Shown here in pieces: positions 1 to 9,900 of a stretch of DNA of 64,000 bases; position 1 is the first letter of the stretch; the number at the start of each line of letters is the position of its first letter. The notes under the pieces are model-generated. The model saw nothing but the letters and a program-made list of their open reading frames with translations, was not told the DNA's origin and did not search any database. Origin of the DNA: Kribbella sp. VKM Ac-2569 (lineage in GTDB: Bacteria > Actinomycetota > Actinomycetes > Propionibacteriales > Kribbellaceae); the NCBI RefSeq assembly GCF_004216905.1, contig NZ_SGXJ01000001.1:558001-622000 (forward strand), given 5' to 3'. A program made the translations under genes and the position numbers.

Positions 1-30
1 CCCGGACGGCGTTTCTCGTACGACTCTCAA

Positions 31-426
31 CTAGTGAGCGTGGTCACCGCGGTAGTACTCGAAGATGAACCCGCTCAGCGTGACGATGCCGATGCCGCAG
101 CCGGCGATGAACAGCCACCAGCCGAAGACGATGCCGAGGACAACCACCGCCAGCGTCAGCGCGCACCACAGCGGCCACCAGGAGTACGGCGGGAAGAAGC
201 CGAGCTCGCCCGCCCCTTCGACGATCTCCGCTTCCTTGCGGTCCTCCGGGCGGGCGTCCATCCGCCGGGCGGTGACGCTCAGGTAGAACGCCACCAGCAG
301 CGACAGGAAGAACGTCATCACCAGTGCGGTGGTGCCGGTCGGGTCCTCGGACATCAGCCAGTAGATCGGCGTGACGACGAGCACGAACACACTCAGGATC
401 CCGAAGACCCAGGCTTCGACCTTCAC
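31..426 (-). CDS. ctaF: Cytochrome c oxidase polypeptide 4 (actinobacterial aa3 oxidase)
   Basis: A 131-residue membrane protein with four hydrophobic segments: two at the N-terminus (about residues 5-50), a charged linker ([14 protein letters not shown]), then two near the C-terminus. Size, the [11 protein letters not shown] segment and position directly behind ctaD match the small subunit IV specific to actinobacterial aa3 oxidases. It starts with GTG and overlaps the ctaD stop by 4 nt (GTGA), so it is the last gene of a translationally coupled ctaC-ctaD-ctaF operon. Its role in the family is structural, within the proton-pumping terminal oxidase of the cytoplasmic membrane. Confidence 0.93.
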   Translation of the reverse strand: MKVEAWVFGILSVFVLVVTPIYWLMSEDPTGTTALVMTFFLSLLVAFYLSVTARRMDARPEDRKEAEIVEGAGELGFFPPYSWWPLWCALTLAVVVLGIVFGWWLFIAGCGIGIVTLSGFIFEYYRGDHAH

Positions 427-2201
427 GCCTTGTCCTTCCCGTCGTTCCCGGCATCGGACTCGACCTGCTCGACCAGGTGCTCGACGCGGCCCTGGTCCTC
501 ACCCGCGTCCAGCAGGTTGTCCTTGCCGGCCCGGTTGTCCGGGTACTCCGCGAGCGCCAGGTCGGCGTGGTGCAGGTCGAACGCCGGGGACTCCGAACGG
601 ATCCGGGGCAGCTTCTCGAAGTTGTGCCGCGGCGGCGGCGAACTGGTCGCCCACTCCAGCGAGCGGCCCCAGCCCCACGGGTCGTCGACACCCACCGGCG
701 GCGTCTTCCGGGACTTGTAGATGTTGTAGAAGAACGGCAGCATCGACGCGCCCAGGATGAAGGCGCCGACGCTGGACACCTCGTTCAGCGTGGTGAAGCC
801 CTCGTTGGCGCCGTACGACGCGTAACGCCGCGGCATGCCCTCGACGCCGAGCCAGTGCTGCACCAAAAACGTGGTGTGGAAGCCGATGAACAGCAACCAG
901 AAGTGCAACTTGCCCAGCCGCTCGTCGAGCATCCGCCCGGTGAACTTCGGCCACCAGAAGTAGAACCCCGCGAACATCGCGAAGACCACGGTGCCGAAGA
1001 CGACGTAGTGGAAGTGCGCGACCACGAAGTACGAGTCGGACAGCTGGTAGTCCAGCGCCGGCGAGGCCAGGATGACGCCGGTCAGACCGCCGAAGAGGAA
1101 GGTGGTCAGGAAGCCCACCGACCAGAGCATCGGGGTGTCGAACGAGACCGACCCGCCCCAGATCGTGCCGATCCAGTTGAAGAACTTCACGCCGGTCGGG
1201 ACCGCGATCAGGAACGTCATGAACGAGAAGAACGGCAGGTTCACCGCGCCGGTGACGAACATGTGGTGTGCCCACACCGCCACCGAGAGGACCGCGATAC
1301 CGAGGGTCGCGCTGACCAGACCGATGTAGCCGAAGACCGGCTTACGGCTGAAGACCGGCAGGATCTCGGTCACGATGCCGAAGAACGGCAAGGCGATGAT
1401 GTACACCTCGGGATGCCCGAAGAACCAGAACAGGTGCTGCCACAGTATCGGCCCGCCGTTGGCCGCGTCGAAGACATGGGCCCCGAGTGTTCGATCCGCC
1501 TCCAGCACCAGCAGCGCCGCCGCCAGGATCGGGAAGGCGATCAGCACGAGGATCGACGTGACCAGGATGTTCCAGGTGAAGATCGGCATCCGGAACATCG
1601 TCATGCCAGGAGCGCGCATGGTGATGATCGTGGTGATGAAGTTGACCGCACCCAGGATCGTGCCCAGACCGGCCATCCACAGACCCATGATCCACAGGTC
1701 GCCGCCGACGCCCGGCGAACGGACCGCGTTCGACAGCGGGGCGTAGGCGAACCAGCCGAAGTCGGCCGCACCGCCCGGGGTGAAGAAGCCGCTGATCGTG
1801 ATGAGCCCGCCGAACAGGAACAGCCAGAAGCTGAACATGTTCAGCCGCGGGAACGCGACGTCGGGGGCGCCGATCTGGATCGGCATGATCTCGTTCGCGA
1901 AGCCGACGAACAGCGGCGTCGCGAACAGCAGCAGCATGATCGTGCCGTGCATCGTGAAGAGCTGGTTGTACACCTCTTCGTTCACGATCTGCAGGCCCGG
2001 CTTGGCCAGCTCGGCGCGGATCAGCAGCGCCATCACGCCGCCGATCAGGAAGAACGCGAACGACGTGATCAGGTACATGTGCCCGATCAGCTTGTGGTCC
2101 GTCGTGGTCAGGTACTTGACCAGCAACGCACCCTTGCTGCGCCGACGGGGCAGCACGCTGGTGCTACCGATAGCGCCGGTGCGCTCGGCGAAGTCGGTCA
2201 C
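423..2201 (-). CDS. ctaD: Cytochrome c oxidase subunit I
   Basis: 592 residues with about 12 membrane helices. Haem and CuB ligand motifs are visible: [23 protein letters not shown] (the His-Tyr pair), [10 protein letters not shown] and [11 protein letters not shown]. This is the catalytic subunit that reduces O2 to water and pumps protons. After the last helix there is a soluble tail of about 80 residues. GTG start, with a 4-nt GTGA overlap with the upstream ctaC stop; the 3' end overlaps ctaF in the same way. Full length, no disruption. Confidence 0.97.
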   Translation of the reverse strand: MTDFAERTGAIGSTSVLPRRRSKGALLVKYLTTTDHKLIGHMYLITSFAFFLIGGVMALLIRAELAKPGLQIVNEEVYNQLFTMHGTIMLLLFATPLFVGFANEIMPIQIGAPDVAFPRLNMFSFWLFLFGGLITISGFFTPGGAADFGWFAYAPLSNAVRSPGVGGDLWIMGLWMAGLGTILGAVNFITTIITMRAPGMTMFRMPIFTWNILVTSILVLIAFPILAAALLVLEADRTLGAHVFDAANGGPILWQHLFWFFGHPEVYIIALPFFGIVTEILPVFSRKPVFGYIGLVSATLGIAVLSVAVWAHHMFVTGAVNLPFFSFMTFLIAVPTGVKFFNWIGTIWGGSVSFDTPMLWSVGFLTTFLFGGLTGVILASPALDYQLSDSYFVVAHFHYVVFGTVVFAMFAGFYFWWPKFTGRMLDERLGKLHFWLLFIGFHTTFLVQHWLGVEGMPRRYASYGANEGFTTLNEVSSVGAFILGASMLPFFYNIYKSRKTPPVGVDDPWGWGRSLEWATSSPPPRHNFEKLPRIRSESPAFDLHHADLALAEYPDNRAGKDNLLDAGEDQGRVEHLVEQVESDAGNDGKDKA

Positions 2202-3082
2202 TTCTCGCCCCCTGTGCCGGGAATGGTGGTGGCGTCGGCGCCGCCGGTTGCGGCGCCGGTCTGGCCCTTGGCGGCCAGTTCGCGCAGGTGTGCGTCGTAC
2301 TCGTCGCGGGAGACCACCTTGACCGAGAAGACCATCCGGCTGTGGTAGAGCCCGCAGAGCTCAGCACACTTGCCGGCGAAGGTGCCGGTCTTGGTCGGGG
2401 TCAGCTCGAACTTGTTCGTCTTGCCCGGGATCACGTCGAGCTTGAAGTAGAACGACGGCACCCAGAAGGAGTGGATGACGTCCGGCGAGGTCAGGTCGAA
2501 GTGGACCGACTCGTTCACCGGCAGCCACAGGGTGGCCGGCTTGTCCATCGTGCCGGTCTCCCAGACGCCCTGCTGCCCGTCGACGGTGTCCTTGTAGTTG
2601 AAGGTCCACTGCCACTGCTGGCCCACCACGTTCACGGTGTGCGCGGGGTTGGCGTCCATCTTCGTGACCTTGTTGCCGTGCTCGACGGTGTAGAAGAACA
2701 GCACACCGATGATCGCGAACGGGGCCAGGGTGTAGAGCACCTCGAGCGGCAGGTTGTACCGCACCTGCCGGGGTGCCTCGTCGTTGCGCTTGCGGTACCG
2801 CACCGAAACCCACAGGATCAGGCCCCAGACCATCACGCCGATGATCAGGGCGGCGATCCACGCCCCGATCCAGAGGCTGCGGATGGCCTCGGTCCGGTCC
2901 GATGCGCCCTCGGGCAGACCGAGTCGTTTCCACTGCTCAGTGGTCGCCGTCGAGCAACCGGTCAGCAGCAGGGTGCCGAGCACCACTGCACTGCCGACCA
3001 GCAGGCGACGCTTCGCCGGCCGTGTGGCGCCGGCAGAACCTGCCGGTCGCTCCTCCACTCCGGGCGTGCCGTTCGAACCCAC
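2198..3082 (-). CDS. ctaC: Cytochrome c oxidase subunit II, lipoprotein
   Basis: 294 residues from a GTG start with a GGGAAAGG ribosome site six bases upstream; the reading frame stays open further upstream but lacks sense there. Signal segment [12 protein letters not shown] ends in a lipobox LLTGC (Cys43). Two transmembrane helices follow (about 70-90 and 110-130), then the cupredoxin domain with CuA ligands in SPDVIHSFW and [12 protein letters not shown]. It accepts electrons from cytochrome c and passes them to subunit I. First gene of the ctaC-D-F operon; its promoter should lie in 3083-3164. Confidence 0.96.
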   Translation of the reverse strand: MGSNGTPGVEERPAGSAGATRPAKRRLLVGSAVVLGTLLLTGCSTATTEQWKRLGLPEGASDRTEAIRSLWIGAWIAALIIGVMVWGLILWVSVRYRKRNDEAPRQVRYNLPLEVLYTLAPFAIIGVLFFYTVEHGNKVTKMDANPAHTVNVVGQQWQWTFNYKDTVDGQQGVWETGTMDKPATLWLPVNESVHFDLTSPDVIHSFWVPSFYFKLDVIPGKTNKFELTPTKTGTFAGKCAELCGLYHSRMVFSVKVVSRDEYDAHLRELAAKGQTGAATGGADATTIPGTGGEK

Positions 3083-3164
3083 GGGGCGCCTTTCCCTTCC
3101 CAAGTGAGACTGACGACCAAACACTACTGGACACCATTCGCGTCTCCGCGCATAGGTAGGGCCA

Positions 3165-3328
3165 AGAGCATGTCGACCCCTCCGACGCCTGCTGCGGGGC
3201 ACTCGGTGGGCGTCTCGCTGCACTGGAGCAAAGGCCACGATGCTCCGCATCGAGACCTTCACTCCAGCACACCGAGCCACTCCACCGAGCACCTCCTCGC
3301 GACGGCGTCGGAGGGGTCGACATGCTCT
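3165..3328. repeat. 164-bp near-palindromic element between ctaC and a cysteine desulfurase
   Basis: The outer 25 bases (3165-3189 and 3304-3328) are perfect inverted repeats starting AGAGCATGTCGACC. The inner parts also match imperfectly down to a centre near CGATGCTCCGCATCG at about 3238-3252, so the whole unit can fold into one long hairpin. It lies just upstream of the desulfurase GTG and just downstream (template sense) of the ctaC leader. No clear target duplication flanks it and no second copy was noticed in this window. It could be a non-autonomous palindromic repeat or a structured transcript; no transposase is present. Confidence 0.75.
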
Positions 3329-3340
3329 AGCGTTTCCCTT

Positions 3341-4456
3341 GTGAGCGAGCGTACGTATCTGGACGCCGCGTCGGCCGAGCCGATGCACCCTGCGGCGCGG
3401 GAGATGTTGCTGTCGGCAGTGGATTCCGGCTGGGCCGATCCGGTGCGTCTGCACCACGAGGGCCGGACCGCGAGACTGCTGCTGGACAACGCCCGCGCGG
3501 TCCTCGCGGACGCGGTCGGCGTGCGGCCGGACGAGCTGTACCTGACCACGTCCGGTACGGCGGCGATCCAGGCCGGCCTGACCGCGGTACGGGCCGCCCG
3601 CAGCCGGGTCGGGGCAACGATCGTGCACAGTGCGGTCGAACACTCCGCCGTACTGCACACGGCTGGAGAGGCGGCTGCCGAGGTCGGCGTGGACCGGCTG
3701 GGGCGGGTCGAGCTGGCTGCCTTCACAGACGCCGTACGTCGACCTGGGGTGGCTGTGGCTGCGCTGCAGTCGGCGAACCATGAGGTGGGGACGCGCCAGC
3801 CGGTCGAGGCGGCTGCTGCGGCAGCAGGCGACGTACCGCTGTTTGTTGACGCGTCCGCGTCGGTCGGGCACGACGTCGTACCCGCGGGCTGGTCGGTGCT
3901 CGCGGCAAGCGCACACAAGTGGGGCGGACCCGCGGGTGTCGGGCTGCTGGCTGTGAAGAAGGGCACGCGGATCGCGCCGGCGTGGCCGATGGACGAACGG
4001 GAGGACGGCCTCTCCCCCGGGTTCCCGAACGTCCCCAACGCGCTCGCTGCGGCCGCAGCGTTGCAGGCGCGGCTGGCCGAGGCGGAGGAGCTCGGCAAAC
4101 AGCACAGGGCCTGGATCGACGAGGTACGCCGCCGTGTGGCCGCGGACATCCCCGATGTCGAAGTAGTAGGCGACGCGGACGACCGCCTGCCGCACATCCT
4201 CACGTTCTCCTGTCTCTATGTGGACGGTGAGGCGCTGGTGACCGCACTGGACGCTGAGGGGTTCGCTGTCTCCAGTGGTTCGGCCTGTACGTCGAGCACG
4301 CTCCGGCCCTCGCACGTGCTCGCTGCGATGGGCGTGCTGACCCACGGCAACGTCCGTGTCTCTCTCGGGCGCGACACGACCCACGACGAGGTGCAGCGGT
4401 TCTGTGCTGTGCTTCCAGGACTGGTGCAGCGGATCCGAGCGGAGGTGGGGATGTGA
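3341..4456 (+). CDS. Cysteine desulfurase (NifS/IscS family)
   Basis: 371 residues from GTG 3341. The fold-type I PLP enzyme is recognised by the PLP lysine in ASAHKWGGPAGVG (Lys193) and the catalytic cysteine in SSGSACTSSTLRPSHVL (Cys316), embedded in the class II-like long loop. It takes sulfur from L-cysteine as a persulfide. It overlaps the next gene, a TusA-type sulfur carrier, by 4 nt, so the persulfide is probably handed to that carrier. Slightly shorter than housekeeping IscS (about 400). It is not next to SUF genes, so a role in thiolation or another sulfur-transfer pathway is more likely than bulk Fe-S assembly; that is inference. Confidence 0.9.
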   Translation: MSERTYLDAASAEPMHPAAREMLLSAVDSGWADPVRLHHEGRTARLLLDNARAVLADAVGVRPDELYLTTSGTAAIQAGLTAVRAARSRVGATIVHSAVEHSAVLHTAGEAAAEVGVDRLGRVELAAFTDAVRRPGVAVAALQSANHEVGTRQPVEAAAAAAGDVPLFVDASASVGHDVVPAGWSVLAASAHKWGGPAGVGLLAVKKGTRIAPAWPMDEREDGLSPGFPNVPNALAAAAALQARLAEAEELGKQHRAWIDEVRRRVAADIPDVEVVGDADDRLPHILTFSCLYVDGEALVTALDAEGFAVSSGSACTSSTLRPSHVLAAMGVLTHGNVRVSLGRDTTHDEVQRFCAVLPGLVQRIRAEVGM

Positions 4457-4665
4457 ACATCGACCTGGACTGCCGTGGTCTGATCTGCCCACTCCCAGTG
4501 ATCAAACTGGCCAAGACGCTACCGACTGTTGCCGTGGGCGACACGGTCACGGTGCTGGCCGACGACCCGGCCGCGGCGACCGACATCCCTGCCTGGTGCC
4601 GGATGCGCTCCCAGGAGCTGGTGTCGGCCGGCGAAAACCAGTACGTCGTACGGCGGGTCAGCTGA
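4453..4665 (+). CDS. TusA/SirA-family sulfur carrier
   Basis: 70 residues, GTG start overlapping the desulfurase stop (GTGA). It has the family signature CRGLICPLPVIKLAK with the CPxP persulfide-carrying cysteine near residue 10, and the usual length (70-80). The pairing with the upstream desulfurase suggests a sulfur relay from cysteine to an acceptor that is not evident nearby. Confidence 0.88.
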   Translation: MNIDLDCRGLICPLPVIKLAKTLPTVAVGDTVTVLADDPAAATDIPAWCRMRSQELVSAGENQYVVRRVS

Positions 4666-4678
4666 CACACTGCGCGGC

Positions 4679-5245
4679 GTGACCGACTTCGCGTACAAGC
4701 CGACGCTCACCGGGGACCTGGTGGTCCTGCGCCAGCTGGACGAGGGCGACTACGACGCGCTCCGCGCCGCCATGGACGACCCGGACGTCACCCGCCTGAC
4801 CGGCAGCCACGGCGAGATCGGCGAGGAGCAGGCCCGCGAGTGGATGCGGACCCGCAAGGACCAGACCGACCGGCTGGACCTCGCCATCGTCGACAAGGCG
4901 TCGGGAGCCGTCGTCGGTGAGGCCGTGCTGAACGACTGGGACCCGGACAACCAGTGCTGCAACTTCCGGATCCTGATCGGCCCGTCCGGCCAGGGCCGCG
5001 GCTTCGGGACCGAGGCGACCCGGCTGATCGTCGGCTACGGCATCGAGCAGCTCGGCCTGCACCGGATCAGCCTCGGCGTCTACGCGTTCAACCCGCGGGC
5101 TCAGCGCGCGTACGAGAAGGCCGGCTTCACGACGGAGGGCGTCCTGCGCGACGCACTCTTCTGGGAAGGCGAGTGGGTCGACGAGATCGTGATGTCCGTG
5201 CTGGCCACCGAGTGGGCTCAGAGCACCCGGGCCAGCTCGGCGTAG
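4679..5245 (+). CDS. GNAT-family N-acetyltransferase (RimJ/RimL type)
   Basis: 188 residues from GTG 4679, 13 nt after the TusA gene. The acetyl-CoA binding motif is IGPSGQGRGFGTEATRLIV, followed by the GLHRISLGVYAFNPRAQRAYEKAGF block typical of the RimJ/RimL-like Acetyltransf_3 subgroup. Substrate unknown; members acetylate ribosomal proteins, aminoglycosides, polyamines or small metabolites. Its 3' end overlaps the convergent BtrH-like gene by 28 nt. Confidence 0.85.
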   Translation: MTDFAYKPTLTGDLVVLRQLDEGDYDALRAAMDDPDVTRLTGSHGEIGEEQAREWMRTRKDQTDRLDLAIVDKASGAVVGEAVLNDWDPDNQCCNFRILIGPSGQGRGFGTEATRLIVGYGIEQLGLHRISLGVYAFNPRAQRAYEKAGFTTEGVLRDALFWEGEWVDEIVMSVLATEWAQSTRASSA

Positions 5246-6132
5246 GTGGGCTGCAGCTTCCGGACGATTGCCGCCGCGGCCGACATCGACCCGGCGGTGA
5301 GCTCGTACTGCAGGCTGCCGACCAGGCGCGCCTGCGTGTCGAGGATCGCGCTCGCATCGCGAAGCCCGATCCGGCCCATCGCCGTCGCCGCGTCGACGAG
5401 CCGCCGGGTGCCCACGCGGACCGCGAAGTGCGTCATCAATCCGTGGATGCCGGGATCCATGCCCTGTTCGAGCAGCTCGGCGAAACGCTCCAGAGCCTCC
5501 TCGTTCCCGACGGTTCCGGGCGACACCACGACATCGCCCCGAAGCGACACCCAGGCCCTGGCCGCGGGTACCGACGCCTGTAGCGCATCCTCCACGCTCA
5601 CGTCCCGCACCTGCTGGAAGCCCGAGCGCATGCTGTAGCTGTAGCGCTTGTAGCTGATCGACTCGGCCCGCCAAGAGGCCAGGAAGGCGTCCAGCGGCAG
5701 CGTGGCGTAGGGAAAGCCCTGCGGGTCGTGCAGCAGCACGCGGTCGGAGTCCATCGCCTGCACGACCAGGTAGTGGTCGGCCTCGATCGGTTCGCCTGCG
5801 CCCGGGTGGTACAGCAACAGGCCCATCTCCAGTGGTCCGACGAGCACCGGCCCGTCCAGCACCGCCGTACGGAGTCGGTCGAGCGCTTCTGCGGGCGACG
5901 ACGCACCGGCGCTGGTGCAGGTCCAGCCGAGCAGGTCGATGGCGGCGTCCAGTCCGATTTCCCCGTCCCAGCCGTAGGGATCGAAGAGCGGAAGCCGACC
6001 GGAGATGAGTTGTACGCCGAAGGGTGAGCCGGTGAGGACCTCGATGACGGCGGGGGACGGGGCCTGGTCGCCGAGGATCATCGCCAGGCTGTTGCTGTAG
6101 CAGTACGGTCCGGAGCCGATGTAGGGAAGCAT
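5218..6132 (-). CDS. BtrH N-terminal-like / C39-like papain-fold protein
   Basis: 304 residues starting at MLPYIGSGPYCYSNSLAMIL. The N-terminal Cys (PYCYSN), a downstream His (EADHYLVVQA) and Asp (HDPQGFPY) are spaced as in papain-fold BtrH_N / C39-like domains, which act as acyltransferases or peptidases. The C-terminal third is helical and unassigned. No secretion signal. It is divergent from the sirtuin with only about 40 bp between proposed starts. The biological substrate cannot be read from the sequence; no natural-product cluster surrounds it. Confidence 0.6.
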   Translation of the reverse strand: MLPYIGSGPYCYSNSLAMILGDQAPSPAVIEVLTGSPFGVQLISGRLPLFDPYGWDGEIGLDAAIDLLGWTCTSAGASSPAEALDRLRTAVLDGPVLVGPLEMGLLLYHPGAGEPIEADHYLVVQAMDSDRVLLHDPQGFPYATLPLDAFLASWRAESISYKRYSYSMRSGFQQVRDVSVEDALQASVPAARAWVSLRGDVVVSPGTVGNEEALERFAELLEQGMDPGIHGLMTHFAVRVGTRRLVDAATAMGRIGLRDASAILDTQARLVGSLQYELTAGSMSAAAAIVRKLQPTYAELARVL

Positions 6133-6172
6133 GTGTTTGACGATCGGGGTTGCCCCTGTGTCAAGGTCAAGT

Positions 6173-6895
6173 GTGTTCAACGCTGACCGCATCGCCGTAC
6201 TGACCGGAGCCGGGATCTCGACTGCGTCGGGGATCCCCGACTTCCGGGGACCGCAGGGGCTGTGGACGAAGGACCCGGCCGCAGAGGCGATGTTCGACAT
6301 CGACGAGTACGTCGCCAGTCGCGAGGTGCGCGTAGCGACCTGGAAACACCGGCTGGCCGTGCCGGCGTGGGCGGTCGAGCCGAACCCGGGTCATCTCGCT
6401 CTGGTCGAGCTGGAGCGGCAGGGTCGTCTGACCGGTCTGATCACGCAGAACGTCGACGGGCTGCACCAGAAGGCCGGCTCGTCACCAGAGCTGGTCCACG
6501 AGCTGCATGGCACGGTCTGGTATGTCGACTGTCTCCAGTGCAAGCGCCAGATCCCCATGGCCGATGTACTCCCCCGACTCGAGTCAGGCGACGAGGACCC
6601 GGCCTGTGAGGTGTGCGGCGGCATCCTGAAGTCCGCGACCGTCTCGTTCGGCCAGTCCCTCGACCGGGCCGTACTGGACCGAGCTGTTGCGGCCACCGAG
6701 TCAGCCGACCTGTTCCTGGCTATCGGTACGTCGCTGCAGGTCTACCCGGCCGCCGGTCTCTGCGACCTCGCACTAAACGCCGGAAAGCCTCTGGTCATCC
6801 TGAACGCACAGCCGACGCCGTACGACGAGCACGCGACGACTGTATTGCGTACTCCGATCGAGACCACGCTGCCGGACCTCGTGACCTTACCGTGA
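6173..6895 (+). CDS. NAD-dependent protein deacylase (sirtuin)
   Basis: 240 residues from GTG 6173. Motifs: GAGISTASGIPDFRG (NAD binding), TQNVDGLHQKAG, the catalytic His in ELHGTVW, and a zinc ribbon CLQCKRQ ... CEVCGG. It removes acyl groups from protein lysines using NAD. An ATG at 6131 is in frame but would overlap the start of the divergent gene and adds a non-conserved extension; GTG 6158 is another option. GTG 6173 is preferred because AAGG lies upstream and the first conserved block begins about ten residues later. Confidence 0.9.
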   Translation: MFNADRIAVLTGAGISTASGIPDFRGPQGLWTKDPAAEAMFDIDEYVASREVRVATWKHRLAVPAWAVEPNPGHLALVELERQGRLTGLITQNVDGLHQKAGSSPELVHELHGTVWYVDCLQCKRQIPMADVLPRLESGDEDPACEVCGGILKSATVSFGQSLDRAVLDRAVAATESADLFLAIGTSLQVYPAAGLCDLALNAGKPLVILNAQPTPYDEHATTVLRTPIETTLPDLVTLP

Positions 6896-6918
6896 CTTTT
6901 GAGCCCTCCTCACGGTAA
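6887..6918 (+). terminator. Stem-loop at the end of the sirtuin gene
   Basis: A perfect 9-bp inverted repeat TTACCGTGA / TCACGGTAA (6887-6895 and 6910-6918) with a 14-base loop includes the sirtuin stop codon. There is no T-run afterwards, as is usual in high-GC actinobacteria. It probably separates the sirtuin transcript from the amylopullulanase. Confidence 0.45.
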
Positions 6919-6971
6919 AGGGCGGCGGCTACCGTCCCCGGCAGGGTGAGTCCGCCGGGGAGGGGCACGTG

Positions 6972-9900
6972 ATGCACGGGTTCAGGCGTTTGACAGCAGG
7001 TTTCACCGCAGCCGCAGTGGTCGTACTGGGATTGGGTACGGCGGCACCGGCTCCGGCCCAAGTGACCGCGGACAAGGTGATCACCGTCGCGGGCTCGTTG
7101 CAGAGCGAGCTGGGGTGCGCGACTGACTGGGATCCGGGCTGCGACGCGTCCAGTCTGGGTGCGAGTGCGCCGTACACGAAGGTGTTCGACGTACCGGCGG
7201 GGTCGTACGAGTTCAAGGTCACGGTCAACAAGAGCTGGGACGAGAACTACGGCGCCGGCGGTGTGCGGGACGGCCAGAACATCCCGTTGGTGCTCGAGGG
7301 CCCGGCCAAGGTGCAGTTCAGTTACAACGACACTAGTCACGTTGTGACCATGACCCCGGTGGAGCTCGCCGGGCCGACGGTGACGGCCGCGGACAAGGCG
7401 CTCGCGACACCGAGCTTGCGCCCGGATCTCACCAAGGAGCGGTTCTACTTCCTGATGGCGGACCGGTTCGCCAACGGCAACAAGGCGAACGACGCCGGTG
7501 GACTCACCGGCGACCGGCTGAAGACCGGGCTGGACCCGAAGGACAAGGGCTTCTACCACGGCGGCGACCTGGCCGGTGTGATCCAGAAGCTCGACTACAT
7601 CAAGTCCCTAGGGACAACGTCGATCTGGCTGACCCCGTCGTTCAAGAACCAACCGGTGCAGGGCTCGGGCGCCAATGTGAGCGCCGGGTACCACGGGTAC
7701 TGGATCACCGACTTCACCCAGATCGATCCGCATCTCGGCACGAACGCCGACATGCAGCAGCTGATCGACCTCGCTCACCGCAAGGGCATGAAGGTCTTCT
7801 TCGACATCATCACCAACCACACCGCGGACGTGATCGACTACCAGTCCGAGCAGTACGGCTACATCCCGAAGGCCACCTCGCCGTACAAGGATGCCCAGGG
7901 CAACGTGTTCGACGACAAGGCCTACGCCGGCGGCGACACGTTCCCCGCGCTCGACAAGAACATCTCCTTCCCCAACATCCCGGTCTTCCGTTCGCCGGCC
8001 GACGAGAGCGTGAAGGTGCCGGCCTGGCTGAACGACCCGACGCTGTACCACAACCGCGGCGACTCGACGTTCGCCGGCGAGAGCGCGGAGTACGGCGACT
8101 TCGTCGGGCTGGACGACCTGTTCACCGAGCAGCCGAAGGTCCGCGACGGGATGATCGACGTCTACAAGACGTGGGCCGAGCTCGGGATCGACGGGTTCCG
8201 GATCGACACCGTGAAGCACGTGAACCTCGAGTTCTGGCAGAAGTTCTCGCCCGCGATCCTGGCGGCTGCCCGTGGAGCCGGGTCGAAGAACTTCTTCATG
8301 TTCGGCGAGGTCTTCGACGCGAACCCGCAGTTCATGTCGACGTACACGACCAAGGGCGCGCTGCAGGCGACGCTCGACTTCGGGTTCCAGCAGAGCGCGG
8401 TCGCGTACGCGAAGGGCGATCCGAGTACCAAACTGCAGGACTTCTACGCGGACGACGACTACTACACCGACACGGACTCGAACGCGTACGAGCTGCCGAC
8501 GTTCCTCGGCAACCACGACATGGGGCGCGTCGGCACGTTCCTGAAGCAGAGTGGCGCGTCCGGTCAGGACCTGCTCGCACGGGACGAGCTGGCGCACTCC
8601 CTGATGTACCTGACCCGCGGCCAGCCGGTCATCTACTACGGCGACGAGCAGGGCTTCACAGGTCTCGGGGGTGACAAGGACGCGCGGCAGGACATGTTCG
8701 CGACCCAGACCGACGACTACGCGGACGACGAGGTCGTCGACGGCACGGGTACGACGACGATCGGCAAGGAGGACAGGTACGACGTCAACTCGCCGATGTA
8801 CAAGCACATCGTGGAGTTGGCGAAGGTGCGTGCCAAGTACCCGGCCCTGTCCGACGGGCGACAGGTGCACAGGTACGCGTCCAAGACGAACGGCCTGTAC
8901 GCGTTCAGCCGGCTCGGCAGTGACAACGTCGAGTACCTCGTGGTCGCGAACAACTCGAAGACAGCGGCCGCTGCGACGGTGGCGACGTACGGACCGAACA
9001 CGTGGCTCAAGCCGGTGTACGGCGGCTCCAAGTCGGTGAAGACCGACCGTGAAGGCAGGGTGGCAGTTAGCCAGGCTCCTCTGTCCGTGACGGTGTACCA
9101 GGCCCAGACCAAGGTCCCGCCGCGCGTCAAGGCACCCAGTGTCTACATGAGCTCGCCAGAAGCCGGTGCGACGGTCGGTGGGCGTGCAGAGATCGCTGCT
9201 GCGGTCCCGGCGAACATCCCGGTGACAGTGACGTTCGGCTACCGGCCTGTGGGTACGACGGCGTGGAAGCGGCTCGGTGCCGACGACAACGCGCCGTACC
9301 GCGTCTTCCACGACGTGTCCGGGCTGGCGAAGGGCACGCTGCTCGAGTACCGCGCCGTACTGCGGGATGTCTCGGGCAACTACTCGGTGTCGGGCTCGTA
9401 CGGCGTGGTTGGTGACGCTGCTGCACCGGGTGGCGGCGGTGGCGGGACGGGTCCCGTCGTACAGCCGGCCAACGTGTCCGTTCCAGGCGACCACAACAGT
9501 GAGATGGGCTGCGGCGGGGACTGGGCGCCGGACTGTGAGGAGGCGCAGCTGAAGCTCGACGCGAAGGACAAGGTGTGGAAGGGCACGTACACGCTCCCGC
9601 CCGGTGAGCACGCGTACAAGGCGGCGATCAACAAGACCTGGGACGAGAACTACGGAGCAGGTGGTGTCGCCAACGGCGCCAACATCTCCTACACCGCACC
9701 GACCACACCGGTCACGTTCTACTACGAACACGGGCGGCACTACGCCACGTCCACCGCACAGGGGCCGATCATCACGGCGCCCGGGTCGTTCCAGACCGCA
9801 CTGGGCTGTCCGACCGACTGGGATCCCTCCTGCATGCGACCCTGGTTGACCGACGAGGACGGCGACGGGACCTACACCTGGTCCACCAGCGAGCTGAAGG

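Noticed and set aside
3083..4492. An N-terminal extension of ctaC running through the palindrome and the desulfurase gene
   Set aside because: The lipoprotein signal and ribosome site place the start at 3082; the extension is antisense to a real gene.
6131..6172. ATG 6131 as the sirtuin start
   Set aside because: It would overlap the start codon of the divergent gene and adds residues not seen before the conserved GAGIS block; GTG 6173 is more plausible though not certain.
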